23,966 bases of DNA from positions 1-23,966 of the forward strand of contig CAYOVA010000023.1 in the NCBI GenBank assembly GCA_964407325.1. Direction: 5' to 3'. The notes under the pieces are model-generated. The model made no database searches. It was given only the letters and a program-made list of their open reading frames with translations, and was not told where the DNA came from. This document shows positions 7,801 through 16,005 of this stretch, piece after piece (positions within the stretch are counted from its first letter, which is position 1; each line of letters starts with the position of its first letter). Source of the stretch: JAOAFZ01 sp964407325 (GTDB lineage: Bacteria > Patescibacteriota > Microgenomatia > UBA1406 > GWC2-37-13). The position numbers were made by a program, and so were the translations under genes.

Positions 7801-8160
7801 TTACTTATGCTGACGAAGCATCCATTTTTGCACTGCAACCATATCTGTCTCGTTTACTTCATGCCCGGCATCATGCTGAAACAGTTCAACAACTGCTCCG
7901 CAATGTTGAAACGTACGAATTAACTTTTCCGTATTCTCTAGGGGTACTGTTTCGTCTTGGCGACCAGCCGATATAAGTACAAAGACATCGGCAAAAATGG
8001 GAAGTGGTTTTGGGGTGGCCGAACTGTTAGGACGGAGTAAAATTGCTTTTTGAATAACGGTCGGGTAGAAGAGCATGATACTCGCGATCATGTTTGCACC
8101 ATTTGAGTGTCCAATCCATATTACTTCTTTACGGTCAAAATGATACTGTTCTGAAGCCTT
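7801..8160 (-). CDS. alpha/beta hydrolase (carboxylesterase/phospholipase-like), 5' part lost in gap
   Basis: The readable part gives 119 residues up to the assembly gap. Seen: nucleophile elbow GHSNGA (codons at 8095-8112), the acid loop ISAGRQDETVP, and the catalytic histidine in FQHDAGHEVNETD. With Ser, Asp and His all present, the C-terminal half is intact. The AGRQDETVP and GHEV pattern matches the carboxylesterase type 2/phospholipase group, acting on esters in the cytoplasm; the substrate is unknown. The N-terminal half, including the oxyanion-hole HG motif, lies in or beyond the N run. Bases 8261-8318 may hold a little of its 5' end, but the frame cannot be fixed across a gap of unknown size. 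Confidence 0.8.
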   Translation of the reverse strand, partial: KASEQYHFDRKEVIWIGHSNGANMIASIMLFYPTVIQKAILLRPNSSATPKPLPIFADVFVLISAGRQDETVPLENTEKLIRTFQHCGAVVELFQHDAGHEVNETDMVAVQKWMLRQHK

Positions 8161-8260
8161 NNNNNNNNNNNNNNNNNNNNNNNNNNNNNNNNNNNNNNNN
8201 NNNNNNNNNNNNNNNNNNNNNNNNNNNNNNNNNNNNNNNNNNNNNNNNNNNNNNNNNNNN
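8161..8260. other. assembly gap of 100 N
   Basis: Exactly 100 N, the usual placeholder for an unknown distance. The sequences on its two sides do not overlap, so bases are truly missing here. It interrupts the hydrolase gene. Confidence 0.95.
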
Positions 8261-8318
8261 TATCCTGATTGTGTGGATCTTCATCCAATGCTGGCATAGC
8301 TTGCATCCTTCATTGTAA

Positions 8319-8324
8319 TATAAT
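8319..8324 (+). promoter_or_regulatory. TATAAT box 5 nt before the HAD gene start (leaderless-type)
   Basis: A perfect TATAAT ends 5 nt before ATG 8330, putting the expected transcript start at or next to the A of ATG. No Shine-Dalgarno sequence is present. The same layout occurs at 13173, 15891 and 21475. Confidence 0.55.
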
Positions 8325-8329
8325 GTGTT

Positions 8330-8980
8330 ATGAATGTTCAACAGCGTATCAACTTTACCGAGGTAATCCGTGAGCTTGATTATCAAAAACTTCTTAGACC
8401 GGGAACTATTATTATTACCGATTTTGATAACACGTTTATTAGCTATGAAGAGGAAGCGGAGAATATACTCAAACTGCAACCCGAACGTATTCCCGATACG
8501 ATTCTGGCACAAGTAAAAAAGATTACCCAGAGCGGAGCAAAATTGGCGATAGCTACGAATCGCCCTAAAGAAGGGTTTAAGCTTGCAGAGGCAATGGCTG
8601 ATGTTATGGGTGATTACCCGGTTTTCCCTGAAACACTTGAGAAGATGGGGGTGGAAGTATTTGGAGGTGGGCCACTGTTTATGGTTGAGAAATACAAAAA
8701 AACTGACAACGCCTTTTATTTAATGAAAAGTTGGTTGTTGACGGATGCCGAACATGGTGGCGCAGGTATAACCAACAATCCGAACATTACCATTGTGGGA
8801 ATAGGTGACAGAAAAGGGGACATGGATTTTTTTGTAAAACTGCAGGATATTATCGATAACGACTACCCGGAGGTACAGTTTATCATTTATAAGCTCCCAG
8901 GATTGAATGCAGAAGACAACCCTGATACAAGCGGATTTATTAACAAGATAATCCGCTTTATAATGAAGTTCGTGCCTTAG
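8330..8980 (+). CDS. HAD-superfamily phosphatase-like protein
   Basis: 216 residues. Seen: HAD motif I ITDFDNTF with D31 (nucleophile) and D33 (acid/base), motif II IATNR with T76, and motif IV GIGDRKGDMDF with D160 and D164 for Mg2+ binding. It is therefore expected to be an active cytoplasmic phosphohydrolase. The DFDNT form of motif I is like that of YqeG/PGP-phosphatase relatives, but the substrate cannot be told. It has a leaderless-type TATAAT box. Its last 23 bp overlap the 3' end of the convergent toxin gene. Confidence 0.85.
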   Translation: MNVQQRINFTEVIRELDYQKLLRPGTIIITDFDNTFISYEEEAENILKLQPERIPDTILAQVKKITQSGAKLAIATNRPKEGFKLAEAMADVMGDYPVFPETLEKMGVEVFGGGPLFMVEKYKKTDNAFYLMKSWLLTDAEHGGAGITNNPNITIVGIGDRKGDMDFFVKLQDIIDNDYPEVQFIIYKLPGLNAEDNPDTSGFINKIIRFIMKFVP

Positions 8981-9293
8981 TCTTGCGTAAGGGAGAAGTA
9001 ATCTCACGATACACCTTCAAAGGTTCCTGATTTCCACCAATTGTCAAAAGCATAATTTTTGTTTTTTTCGTATCCATAAAATCCCAGATAATTCTCATTT
9101 CATCAGTCACTACAGAGCTCCAATGGAGTCTTTTTCTTTTTGTATAAATCCTGGTTGTTTTCAGACTGGGATGAAATGGGTTTTTTCTCAAAAGATAGAG
9201 AACCCGGGCAATGCGAGTTTTGAGTGAGGGATTGTTAATAACAATAACCCTCACTATGCGCTTAAATTGGAGTCCTCGAATAAGTCTTATCAT
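8958..9293 (-). CDS. RelE/YafQ-like toxin of a type II toxin-antitoxin pair
   Basis: 111 residues, very basic. Seen: NPSLKTRIARVLYLLRKNPF followed by HPSLKT, the WSSVVTDEMRIIWDF strand pair and the terminal IMLLTIGGNQEPLKVY. These are the usual landmarks of RelE/ParE-fold mRNA interferases or their relatives, which cleave mRNA or inhibit gyrase. The sequence favours the RelE/YafQ side. It starts 2 nt after the antitoxin stop, as in many such operons (antitoxin first). The 3' end overlaps the convergent HAD gene by 23 bp. Which RNA it cuts, if any, is unknown. Confidence 0.8.
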   Translation of the reverse strand: MIRLIRGLQFKRIVRVIVINNPSLKTRIARVLYLLRKNPFHPSLKTTRIYTKRKRLHWSSVVTDEMRIIWDFMDTKKTKIMLLTIGGNQEPLKVYREITSPLRKTKARTSL

Positions 9294-9295
9294 GG

Positions 9296-9571
9296 TTATT
9301 CACCTTCAAATAGTTCTTTGAGGTCGTTTGAATTTTCGGGATCAAATTCTTTTCCTTTTCCGTCTTTAAATTCTGTAACTGCGACCTCAATCTCATCAGC
9401 TAATTCCTGTGAAACTGTCAGATATGGTGCCTTGTTGTCTTTTATATCTTCCAGTGCCAGGCTGCGGATGTATTCCGGGAATGATACTCCCAGTCGTTGT
9501 GCTTTGTCTTCTACAAGTTCATACAGTTGGGGTGAAAAGGTGATAAGCTTTTGTACTCGTTGTTTTTGCAT
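9296..9571 (-). CDS. ribbon-helix-helix-type antitoxin
   Basis: 91 residues. The N-terminal part (QKLITFSPQLYELVEDKAQR, then LGVSFPEYIRSLALED) has the pattern of a ribbon-helix-helix DNA-binding fold. The C-terminal half is acidic (ends LKELFEGE), suited to wrapping the basic toxin encoded 2 nt downstream. Such antitoxins neutralise the toxin and repress their own operon. A tandem 8-bp repeat sits directly upstream of its start and is a good operator candidate. The divergent YtxH gene shares the upstream region. Confidence 0.8.
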   Translation of the reverse strand: MQKQRVQKLITFSPQLYELVEDKAQRLGVSFPEYIRSLALEDIKDNKAPYLTVSQELADEIEVAVTEFKDGKGKEFDPENSNDLKELFEGE

Positions 9572-9572
9572 A

Positions 9573-9591
9573 TTATTTGCTGTTTATTTGC
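9573..9591 (-). promoter_or_regulatory. tandem operator-like repeat before the antitoxin
   Basis: TTATTTGC occurs at 9573-9580 and again at 9584-9591 (11-bp period, one helical turn), immediately upstream of the antitoxin ATG at 9571. Ribbon-helix-helix repressors typically bind such short tandem repeats cooperatively, so this is the likely autoregulatory site. Confidence 0.45.
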
Positions 9592-9683
9592 AACTGCTAA
9601 TAAATTGAATATATCATATGTATTATGAAAATAAAAGTATGATTTTATTTGCATTTGCTCTATTACATCTCCCTTACACAGTT

Positions 9684-9712
9684 TTGACTTTGTGCGGCAA
9701 ATTTGCTAGTAT
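9684..9712 (+). promoter_or_regulatory. sigma70-type promoter of the YtxH gene
   Basis: TTGACT (9684-9689), 17-bp spacer, TAGTAT (9707-9712). The predicted transcript starts near 9719, about 27 nt before ATG 9747. This makes the longer in-frame ORF beginning at 9618 unlikely. Confidence 0.6.
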
Positions 9713-9746
9713 AAATAGACTATTAGTTATTAACATTCTTACACAT

Positions 9747-10214
9747 ATGGCACAAAGAGGATCAAAATTCGGAATGGGGTTAGTGATAGGCACAGTCATT
9801 GGTGGACTTGCCGCTTTCTTTCTTTCCCCCCGTTCAGGAAAGGAAAACCAGGAAATGGTAAAAAAGAAACTTGCGGATATGCAAAAATTTATTGAGGAAA
9901 AGGAAATCGACAAAGAGGCAAAAAAAATATTTGGTGATGTCTCAGAAAAAACCAAAAAGCTTTCACAGCAGCTTCAACAAGAAACAAAAACCCGTTGGGC
10001 TGATCTACAGGATGCAGCGCAAAATTTTGATATTGAGCAGTATACAAAGCAGGTTACAAAAATCACTGATCAACTGAAAAAAGAAGGTGGTGCAGAAGAG
10101 CTAATGGAAAAGGCACGAAACTATTTAATGTCATTCTTCCAGGAAGGTGGTTCGGAAAAGAAGACCACCAAGACAGAAAAGAAGGACGACGATAAAAAAA
10201 CCAAAAAAAGTTAA
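9747..10214 (+). CDS. YtxH-like membrane-anchored protein
   Basis: 155 residues. Seen: a glycine-rich membrane segment (GMGLVIGTVIGGLAAFFL, 9-26), directly followed by SPRSGKENQE, the typical YtxH signature, then a long charged helical region and a Lys/Asp-rich tail. Proteins of this family are small membrane-anchored proteins often linked to stress in Bacillus; the function here is unknown. Start 9747 is chosen by the promoter at 9684-9712 and the family pattern. The next gene begins 17 nt later with a similar design, recalling the ytxG-ytxH pairing. Confidence 0.82.
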   Translation: MAQRGSKFGMGLVIGTVIGGLAAFFLSPRSGKENQEMVKKKLADMQKFIEEKEIDKEAKKIFGDVSEKTKKLSQQLQQETKTRWADLQDAAQNFDIEQYTKQVTKITDQLKKEGGAEELMEKARNYLMSFFQEGGSEKKTTKTEKKDDDKKTKKS

Positions 10215-10231
10215 TTAGCTATTACATAATT

Positions 10232-10534
10232 ATGGATCTTTATACAGTACAGCTTGTTTTTTACACACTCGGAATAATCTTTATGTTTTCGCTGATTATT
10301 CTGGTCATTGCATTAATTTACGTTTTGTTTCAGATTAAAAACACCGTCGAAGACGCTGTTGATACGTTTAAAACAACAGTAAAGGATTTTAAGCACCAGA
10401 CAGTTGACAGAATTGAATCTCTGGTAAGTGAAAACAAAATGAAAATCGCAAGTACTGTAGGAGCCGGGCTGGCTTCTATGGTGTTAGGAAGAATCGGATC
10501 ACTCTTCGGAAGGAAAAAACGCAATCAGGACTAA
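10232..10534 (+). CDS. small membrane protein with helical tail (possible DUF948/YtxG-like)
   Basis: 100 residues. Seen: one transmembrane segment (about 10-34, IIFMFSLIILVIALIYVLF), then an amphipathic helix with repeated Thr/Val/Lys (NTVEDAVDTFKTTVKDFK), a Gly-rich stretch and a basic end. It lies 17 nt after the YtxH gene and is surely in the same operon. The layout resembles YtxG/DUF948 partners of YtxH, but the resemblance is one of pattern only. No ribosome binding site. It converges with the ATPase gene, 62 bp apart. Confidence 0.75.
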   Translation: MDLYTVQLVFYTLGIIFMFSLIILVIALIYVLFQIKNTVEDAVDTFKTTVKDFKHQTVDRIESLVSENKMKIASTVGAGLASMVLGRIGSLFGRKKRNQD

Positions 10535-10596
10535 AAAACTATCCGAAAGTATCCCGCAACTGTTCTTGTGTAATAAAGTACATTCGTAATTACCAA

Positions 10597-13173
10597 TCAC
10601 TCCTGAGAATGGCTTTGTGGGCGCTTTTTCTTCTTGTTTTTCTTCTTCCCAGTACCGGGAGGATTCAAAACCTGTCCATTTGGCAGTACAATTGCCCCTT
10701 CCTTAAGTTCGCCAAGTGGAACAACACCGGGTGGGATTGTTACTCCGGGCGGTACAAACGAGAAAGGATCGGGAGTAGAGGTAGGGGACGGCTGTAGCTG
10801 TACAGATGAGGGTCTTTGTGCTGGTGGACGGGGAGCTACAGTGGGCGATGACTGGTGTGACGACGAATAATTGGAAGATGAATGATTCGCGGGTGAAGAG
10901 TAATGAGCTGGTCTTTCCGAGGATGAGGGCTGTTCCGGAGAGGCAACCAGTCTTTGCATTTTTTCTGTGGTAATAGGTGTTGCTGTTTCTTCATTTACCA
11001 TTGTGCGGCCATACCGTTCTTTTGAGATCTCGATAATCTTCTCGCGGTTTTCGTTTTTCAATGCAGGGAGTGGCAGGGTTTTGGCCGGGAAGGGCGAAGA
11101 CATCATATTGTCAATGGAAATCTTCACTACAATTTCGTGCTTTCCTAATGAAACCAGATCCCCAGGCGTGTATAGGCCTCCATATTCCTTTGATAAGATT
11201 TCTGCGTCGTTGGCACCAACCACAAACGAAGCAAGGGTCCCGACATTTCCAAAGATGGCGCTGCGAATTGTTTCATCAAGCTGGTCAATATATTGGTTCG
11301 TCAAATTCAAACAGAGGCGATATTTTCGTGCTTCAGATAAAATTTTTACGAACGAACTGGTGGCAAAGTTCTGGAACTCGTCTACGTACAGCATAAAGTC
11401 GCGACGCTCTTCTTCGGCAATAAAGCTCCGTTGCATTGCAGCAAGCTGAATCTGGGTAATAATCATTGCTCCCAAAAGGGCAGCATTATCTTCTCCCAGC
11501 TTTCCCTGCGACAAATTCAGAATCAGAATTTTGCCGCTATTCATTATCTCCTCAAGGTCAATAGTGGATTTTGGATGTCCAATAATGTTGCGGATCATCC
11601 GGGCAGATACGAACTGTCCTACCTTATTCTGAATCGGGGAGATGGCTTCAGCTTTCATGCGATCCGGCATTTTCTCAAACTCTTTTTCCCAGAACGTCTT
11701 GATTACCGGGTCGGTAACGTTTGCGACGACCTGCTTTCGGTAGGCAGCATTCGAAAGTAGTGCAAGAATATCGACCAGAGTCGAACCGGGGACTTCTACA
11801 AGCGTCAAAATAACATTTCGCAAAATATACTCAAGACGAGGGCCCCAGCTATCGGCATAGAGTTTTGCGAAAATGCCAACAATACCCGACGATATTAAAT
11901 GCTTATGCTGCATGTTTTTGATTTCCAGAACGTTCAGGGCGAAGGGGCGCTCGGTATCGAAGGGCTCCAGATAAATAACATCATTTACGCGGCGCTTGGG
12001 GATGTATTCAAGAATCGTATCGCACAAATCGCCGTGTGGGTCGACGATTCCCACCCCACGGCCTTTGCGGATATCGTCGATAGCCATGTTGGCAATAAGG
12101 GTCGACTTACCTGCACCGGTTTTTCCGATAATGTACATGTGGCGGCGGCGATCGACTGTTTTTAACCCGAAAATCGTTTCTTTATTTTTAAACTCAGTTT
12201 TTGCGAAAAAGTTGCGTTCACGGGCTTCCTGTTCCGGGATATTATCTGCAATAGGAAGATTTTCCGGAGGCTCTCCAGCGAGTGTTTTTCCCCAGGCAAT
12301 GTTCTTAATTCCAGCAAGGGGCAAGCCTGGCAAATGCCATAAAGTGGCCAGTTCCTGTGCATTTAAAATCTGACGGGTGCGTTCAAAGTAGCTGGTGGTA
12401 CGGTCTTTAAATCGTTTCAGCATTTTTTCCTTTCCCCAGCCTGGTCCTGCAAATCCGAATTTATTTCCTTCCCCTAAACTAAAGCCACCAAAAGTCCCCG
12501 CAAGGTTATTTAAGTATGAGTCAGTGGGCACGCCTTCGCGGTTTCCTGCAACAACCAGTCGTAGAACTGCTTTCCCACCCTGATAGGCGATTTTTCGCTG
12601 AATCAGACTTGCGTTGGGACCGGGAGGTTGCGGTGAAGTGGTACCGTCGGCATTCTTTTTGGGTGGTTTGGGCTGGGTAAGTGCAAATGCACTTTCCTGC
12701 CAGGAAAATGAGGGCTTGGTAATCAAAAACTGCAAGCCCATCTTTACTGAAGGGTCAACTTTCGACAAATATCCGATTACCGGTGTAAGCGGATCAACGT
12801 TGGCAAAGTCGGCATAGGTTTTAAACGGATAGTAGTAAGGTGCAGAAAGAGCAACTTCACCAATAGCAATGGTATGTCCTTTTAACAAGATATCAACGGG
12901 ATCGGTTGTTTTGTTTATAGCGGATTTCGGATAGGAAGACGACATTAGACTGGAAACAAACGCTTCCGATTCGGAAGGCACAGTGGCGTAAAAATAGATC
13001 GTCTGGTTTAACAGGAATAACTCAAACGAAAAACACGGCGGCTTTTCAAAAAAATGACTGAAAAATCCGGCGACGTCGTTCGACATAATCGACGAAAAAA
13101 TCTGAGCGGCAGCTTCAATCGGAGTTTCGTCATCTTTTGGATTGCGTATCTGGAGATGAGAAAGAGTACTCAT
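10597..13173 (-). CDS. TraG/VirB4-like ATPase with type IV secretion DNA-binding domain
   Basis: 858 residues. Seen: an N-terminal domain (1-330) without clear motifs, Walker A GKTGAGKST (350-358), VDPHGDL (378-383), Walker B FMLYVDEFQNF (593-603), the LNLTNQYIDQL motif (622-632), and a disordered Ser/Pro-rich C-terminus (about 740-840) ending in a Lys-rich segment. These place it among the HerA/VirB4/TraG-type hexameric ATPases that pump DNA or assemble pili. No obvious membrane helix is present, so it probably works at the inner face of the membrane. It starts 15 nt after membrane protein A, suggesting one operon, but TATACT 7 nt before its ATG could also give a leaderless transcript. Confidence 0.88.
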   Translation of the reverse strand: MSTLSHLQIRNPKDDETPIEAAAQIFSSIMSNDVAGFFSHFFEKPPCFSFELFLLNQTIYFYATVPSESEAFVSSLMSSSYPKSAINKTTDPVDILLKGHTIAIGEVALSAPYYYPFKTYADFANVDPLTPVIGYLSKVDPSVKMGLQFLITKPSFSWQESAFALTQPKPPKKNADGTTSPQPPGPNASLIQRKIAYQGGKAVLRLVVAGNREGVPTDSYLNNLAGTFGGFSLGEGNKFGFAGPGWGKEKMLKRFKDRTTSYFERTRQILNAQELATLWHLPGLPLAGIKNIAWGKTLAGEPPENLPIADNIPEQEARERNFFAKTEFKNKETIFGLKTVDRRRHMYIIGKTGAGKSTLIANMAIDDIRKGRGVGIVDPHGDLCDTILEYIPKRRVNDVIYLEPFDTERPFALNVLEIKNMQHKHLISSGIVGIFAKLYADSWGPRLEYILRNVILTLVEVPGSTLVDILALLSNAAYRKQVVANVTDPVIKTFWEKEFEKMPDRMKAEAISPIQNKVGQFVSARMIRNIIGHPKSTIDLEEIMNSGKILILNLSQGKLGEDNAALLGAMIITQIQLAAMQRSFIAEEERRDFMLYVDEFQNFATSSFVKILSEARKYRLCLNLTNQYIDQLDETIRSAIFGNVGTLASFVVGANDAEILSKEYGGLYTPGDLVSLGKHEIVVKISIDNMMSSPFPAKTLPLPALKNENREKIIEISKERYGRTMVNEETATPITTEKMQRLVASPEQPSSSERPAHYSSPANHSSSNYSSSHQSSPTVAPRPPAQRPSSVQLQPSPTSTPDPFSFVPPGVTIPPGVVPLGELKEGAIVLPNGQVLNPPGTGKKKNKKKKRPQSHSQE

Positions 13174-13180
13174 AGAGGAT

Positions 13181-13186
13181 AGTATA
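13181..13186 (-). promoter_or_regulatory. TATACT box 7 nt before the ATPase start
   Basis: On the minus strand TATACT ends 7 nt before ATG 13173 and lies between the stop of membrane protein A and that ATG. No Shine-Dalgarno sequence is present. It may serve a leaderless internal transcript. Confidence 0.4.
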
Positions 13187-13188
13187 GC

Positions 13189-15891
13189 TTACTCCAGGTT
13201 CTTATACCAGTTTGTAAACCACATAAATCCAAAAATAAGTATAAATAAACCGGCAATGAACCAGCAGGAGTATCCGATGTATCGGGGGATATCAACAACG
13301 ATAACTGTGTTATCAAGCACCGCTTTATCAACAACCCAACCGTTTGCCCAGTTGTTTACCGAAACCTGTCGTCCATATTCTTTTCCATAAAAGAAGGGGA
13401 GCCAGCGGGCTATAAGGGTTTCCAATGCATTATGAACCTTTGCAGGATCCTTTTCGTACATTTTCCAGCCGGAAGAAAACTTATCGAGGAATATGAGTGT
13501 CTCCGGGTCCCCGGGGATTGGTTCAACAGTGACTTCGTATATGCCGGGTGCGATCTGGTTTACCGCAGGCGGATCTACCAGGCGTGCCCGTTTCGTTAAA
13601 TCGTCCGTTTTTACAAAACGGGTGGAAAGAATTTCCTGGTAGGGGAGGTAATACACAGTAATATTCTCAAACCGTTCTGGCGTAATGCCAAATATGTATC
13701 CAGACCCGTTTTCATTTGTCGGGGCAAGAACAAAAGGCGTATTTGAAGTTACGGTGGTATCCAGAAGTTCGTATTGTCGCGAAGCGTCGGTAACATCAAT
13801 CTGGTATATCCGGTTGGGTTCTTTTGTATTCAAAACGTTTACCAGGTATCCATATTTATGTTCCAGGGCTTGCGTTTCCAAATATACCGCATCGTCTTTT
13901 TCCTGTTTTGGGTTAAAGTAACGGATTCGCTGGTTATTCATGGTTAATACCATCCGGTTGGCGATAAGCTCGGGGTACATTGTCGCCGGGATGGATAGAA
14001 TCTGTCCGGCATCGCCAGTCAAGGTAATGGTGGCCGATTCGGTGCCGCTTTCCAACTCATAGTCATCCAGAGCGCTCATTAACTCATTACCCAATACTGT
14101 TTCCAGGCGCGTAGTCTTTTCGGTAATCATAAAACTGCTTTGGGCAAGTGCCAGAAACGGATAGTAGGCACTGTAAGGTGTCTCTTCGCTTGTCATGTAC
14201 AAGCCGTGGTTACGATAGGCAATGTCATCGTTTAGTTTTGCAGCCGCGGGGCCGATATTGGGCATATTCCGTGCCAGGTAAAAGCGTCTCGAGGTGTCAG
14301 GTTGTGTTTTGAGCGAGAACAGGTAAATGCCATCTGCGTTCTTTTCCAGAGTCAGATACTGCTGTTTTCCCATAAATTGCATATGAGAAGGAAGAAGATG
14401 CGTGGCATCGACAACGATGTGGGATAACAGATATTTTTCGATTACAGCTTGTAGAATCCGTTCGTTTTCCCGTTCTATGGCAGTTTTTAACTCTATTGAA
14501 GCAGGGGTATCATCTGGGATATATGCAACATGAGCGGTATTAAGCGGACGTAATTGTCGCATGACTTCATTCATAGATGATGATAATGAAACCTGGTATT
14601 CATTACTAAATAATTGTCCAGTAAAGACGCCCACGTTGCATATAACAATCACAATAAAAGCCAGATAGGCGATTATGCGGGGGAGCATATTCTTTTGGCG
14701 CTTGCGCTCATGCACGGGATGGTGGGGATGTTTAAGTATGTGTTCCAGAAAGTGCTCTGTAAACGGAATGGGCGTAAATGAAGAAGTATTGTGCCTGTAT
14801 TTTGTCTCTAGTGCTATTTCCTGGTAGATATCATAGGGAGATTTGCCTTTTAACTCCTTCCAGACCGCACGGTTTTTTGTTTTATTGTTTCTAAAGATAG
14901 TTGCAAAAAAATGTGCGATGAGACTTATGCTGCTCGTTCCTGCTGCAACAAAATATGCGAGAACAAAACCTAATGGGATAAAAAAGTAATATGAGTACGG
15001 TTTTATAACTTGTAACACATAATCTGGAAAGGGTATCCATTCGGCAATCACAATCCCCAAAAGGAGAAGAAATACGATGTAGTATCGTTGCAGCAAAAAA
15101 AAACCAAATGCTGCAAGAACAAGCAAAGGTACGAGCCACGGATCGATGGAAGAAGGCAGTGGTATCATTTGCGCCGGTTCAAATGTGGTTCCCAGTGCCG
15201 GTTGGTTTATCTGAAACAGCAGTGGTCCCAGCCACGGTATTTGCAATATGACAGCAAGAATAACCAGCCAGGGACTGCGCCATACAGCTTGGAAAAAGTA
15301 GATGGAAAAAATAAGCCCGGTACATACAACAAGGAGAATAACAAGATACGCTAGGAAAAAGGAGAAATCGACAAATGCTTGTGTAGCTACTATATGAGCA
15401 AGAGAAAACAAAAATAACTTTTTTCCTGCTGGTACCGTTTTATCACAGAGAACTACCAGAAATGTCCAGAGTAACCAGGGGAGCACCGCAATAAACCAGA
15501 GCGCTGGGGCATAGGGATCGTGTACTACCGTTAAGGTAAACGGATTCAGAATATAGGCGCACGCTCCCACAAACCCCATAAGTCTTTTTTTTTCGTGTAA
15601 CCGGATGTGTTCAAGAAGGACAAGCATACCCAGCGCACCGGCAAAAAGGCACAGCAGAGGGAAAAGGTAGGTAAAAACAGGAAAGGGAACAAATCCGGCA
15701 TTCTGAATAAATGCAAATACTGTTTTATCGGTTGAGACAACAGTACCGGGAATGTAGTTCGTAAAGAAAAGCGCCAGTACAACAAAAATGAGCATGATGT
15801 AGTAAGCACGGGTACGAATCCAATAGAGAAATTCAGTTTTGGTTTGATTCAAATCACCGGAGAGAAACGGAAACGGGGACATACGGGGCAT
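13189..15891 (-). CDS. large polytopic membrane protein A (YfhO/GT-C-like)
   Basis: 900 residues. Seen: about ten hydrophobic helices between residues 30 and 330, a basic loop (335-400, ERKRQK), another helix (405-425), a large extracytoplasmic region (about 430-860) and a final helix (about 870-893). The region near NMPNIGPAAAKLNDDIAYRN, then PYSAYYPFL, and the terminal VNNWANGWVVDK are shared with protein B (18288-21475), so the two are paralogs. The layout resembles YfhO-type or arabinofuranosyltransferase-like GT-C proteins that modify surface glycans using lipid-linked sugars; this is inference. The GWDN-type loop of protein B is not evident here. ATG 15891 is preceded by TATAAT at 6 nt. 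The ATPase follows 15 nt downstream. Confidence 0.85.
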   Translation of the reverse strand: MPRMSPFPFLSGDLNQTKTEFLYWIRTRAYYIMLIFVVLALFFTNYIPGTVVSTDKTVFAFIQNAGFVPFPVFTYLFPLLCLFAGALGMLVLLEHIRLHEKKRLMGFVGACAYILNPFTLTVVHDPYAPALWFIAVLPWLLWTFLVVLCDKTVPAGKKLFLFSLAHIVATQAFVDFSFFLAYLVILLVVCTGLIFSIYFFQAVWRSPWLVILAVILQIPWLGPLLFQINQPALGTTFEPAQMIPLPSSIDPWLVPLLVLAAFGFFLLQRYYIVFLLLLGIVIAEWIPFPDYVLQVIKPYSYYFFIPLGFVLAYFVAAGTSSISLIAHFFATIFRNNKTKNRAVWKELKGKSPYDIYQEIALETKYRHNTSSFTPIPFTEHFLEHILKHPHHPVHERKRQKNMLPRIIAYLAFIVIVICNVGVFTGQLFSNEYQVSLSSSMNEVMRQLRPLNTAHVAYIPDDTPASIELKTAIERENERILQAVIEKYLLSHIVVDATHLLPSHMQFMGKQQYLTLEKNADGIYLFSLKTQPDTSRRFYLARNMPNIGPAAAKLNDDIAYRNHGLYMTSEETPYSAYYPFLALAQSSFMITEKTTRLETVLGNELMSALDDYELESGTESATITLTGDAGQILSIPATMYPELIANRMVLTMNNQRIRYFNPKQEKDDAVYLETQALEHKYGYLVNVLNTKEPNRIYQIDVTDASRQYELLDTTVTSNTPFVLAPTNENGSGYIFGITPERFENITVYYLPYQEILSTRFVKTDDLTKRARLVDPPAVNQIAPGIYEVTVEPIPGDPETLIFLDKFSSGWKMYEKDPAKVHNALETLIARWLPFFYGKEYGRQVSVNNWANGWVVDKAVLDNTVIVVDIPRYIGYSCWFIAGLFILIFGFMWFTNWYKNLE

Positions 15892-15897
15892 AGGATT

Positions 15898-15903
15898 ATT
15901 ATA
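15898..15903 (-). promoter_or_regulatory. TATAAT box 6 nt before membrane protein A (leaderless-type)
   Basis: TATAAT, then AATCCT, then ATG on the minus strand. The same arrangement (TATAAT, AATTCC, ATG) precedes the paralog at 21475. Transcription is expected to start at the A of the ATG. Confidence 0.6.
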
Positions 15904-15948
15904 CAGAAATGCCCGCCGGTGGTTACGGATTCGGATTGGAGATGTGTT

Positions 15949-15977
15949 CCGCCACCCCCGAAATTCGGGGGCGGCGG
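15949..15977 (-). terminator. long hairpin after the ETGYQV repeat gene
   Basis: CCGCCACCCCCGAA and TTCGGGGGCGGCGG around a central A (15963). The one imperfect pair is a G-U wobble in the minus-strand RNA, so the hairpin fits transcription from the repeat gene, whose stop is 28 nt upstream. There is no T run. Confidence 0.6.
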
Positions 15978-16005
15978 AGACACGCAGGATGGGAGGGAGG
16001 CTAGG

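Noticed and set aside
9618..9746. Upstream ATG for the YtxH gene
   Set aside because: The best promoter (9684-9712) lies inside this extension, and YtxH proteins begin shortly before the glycine-rich helix.
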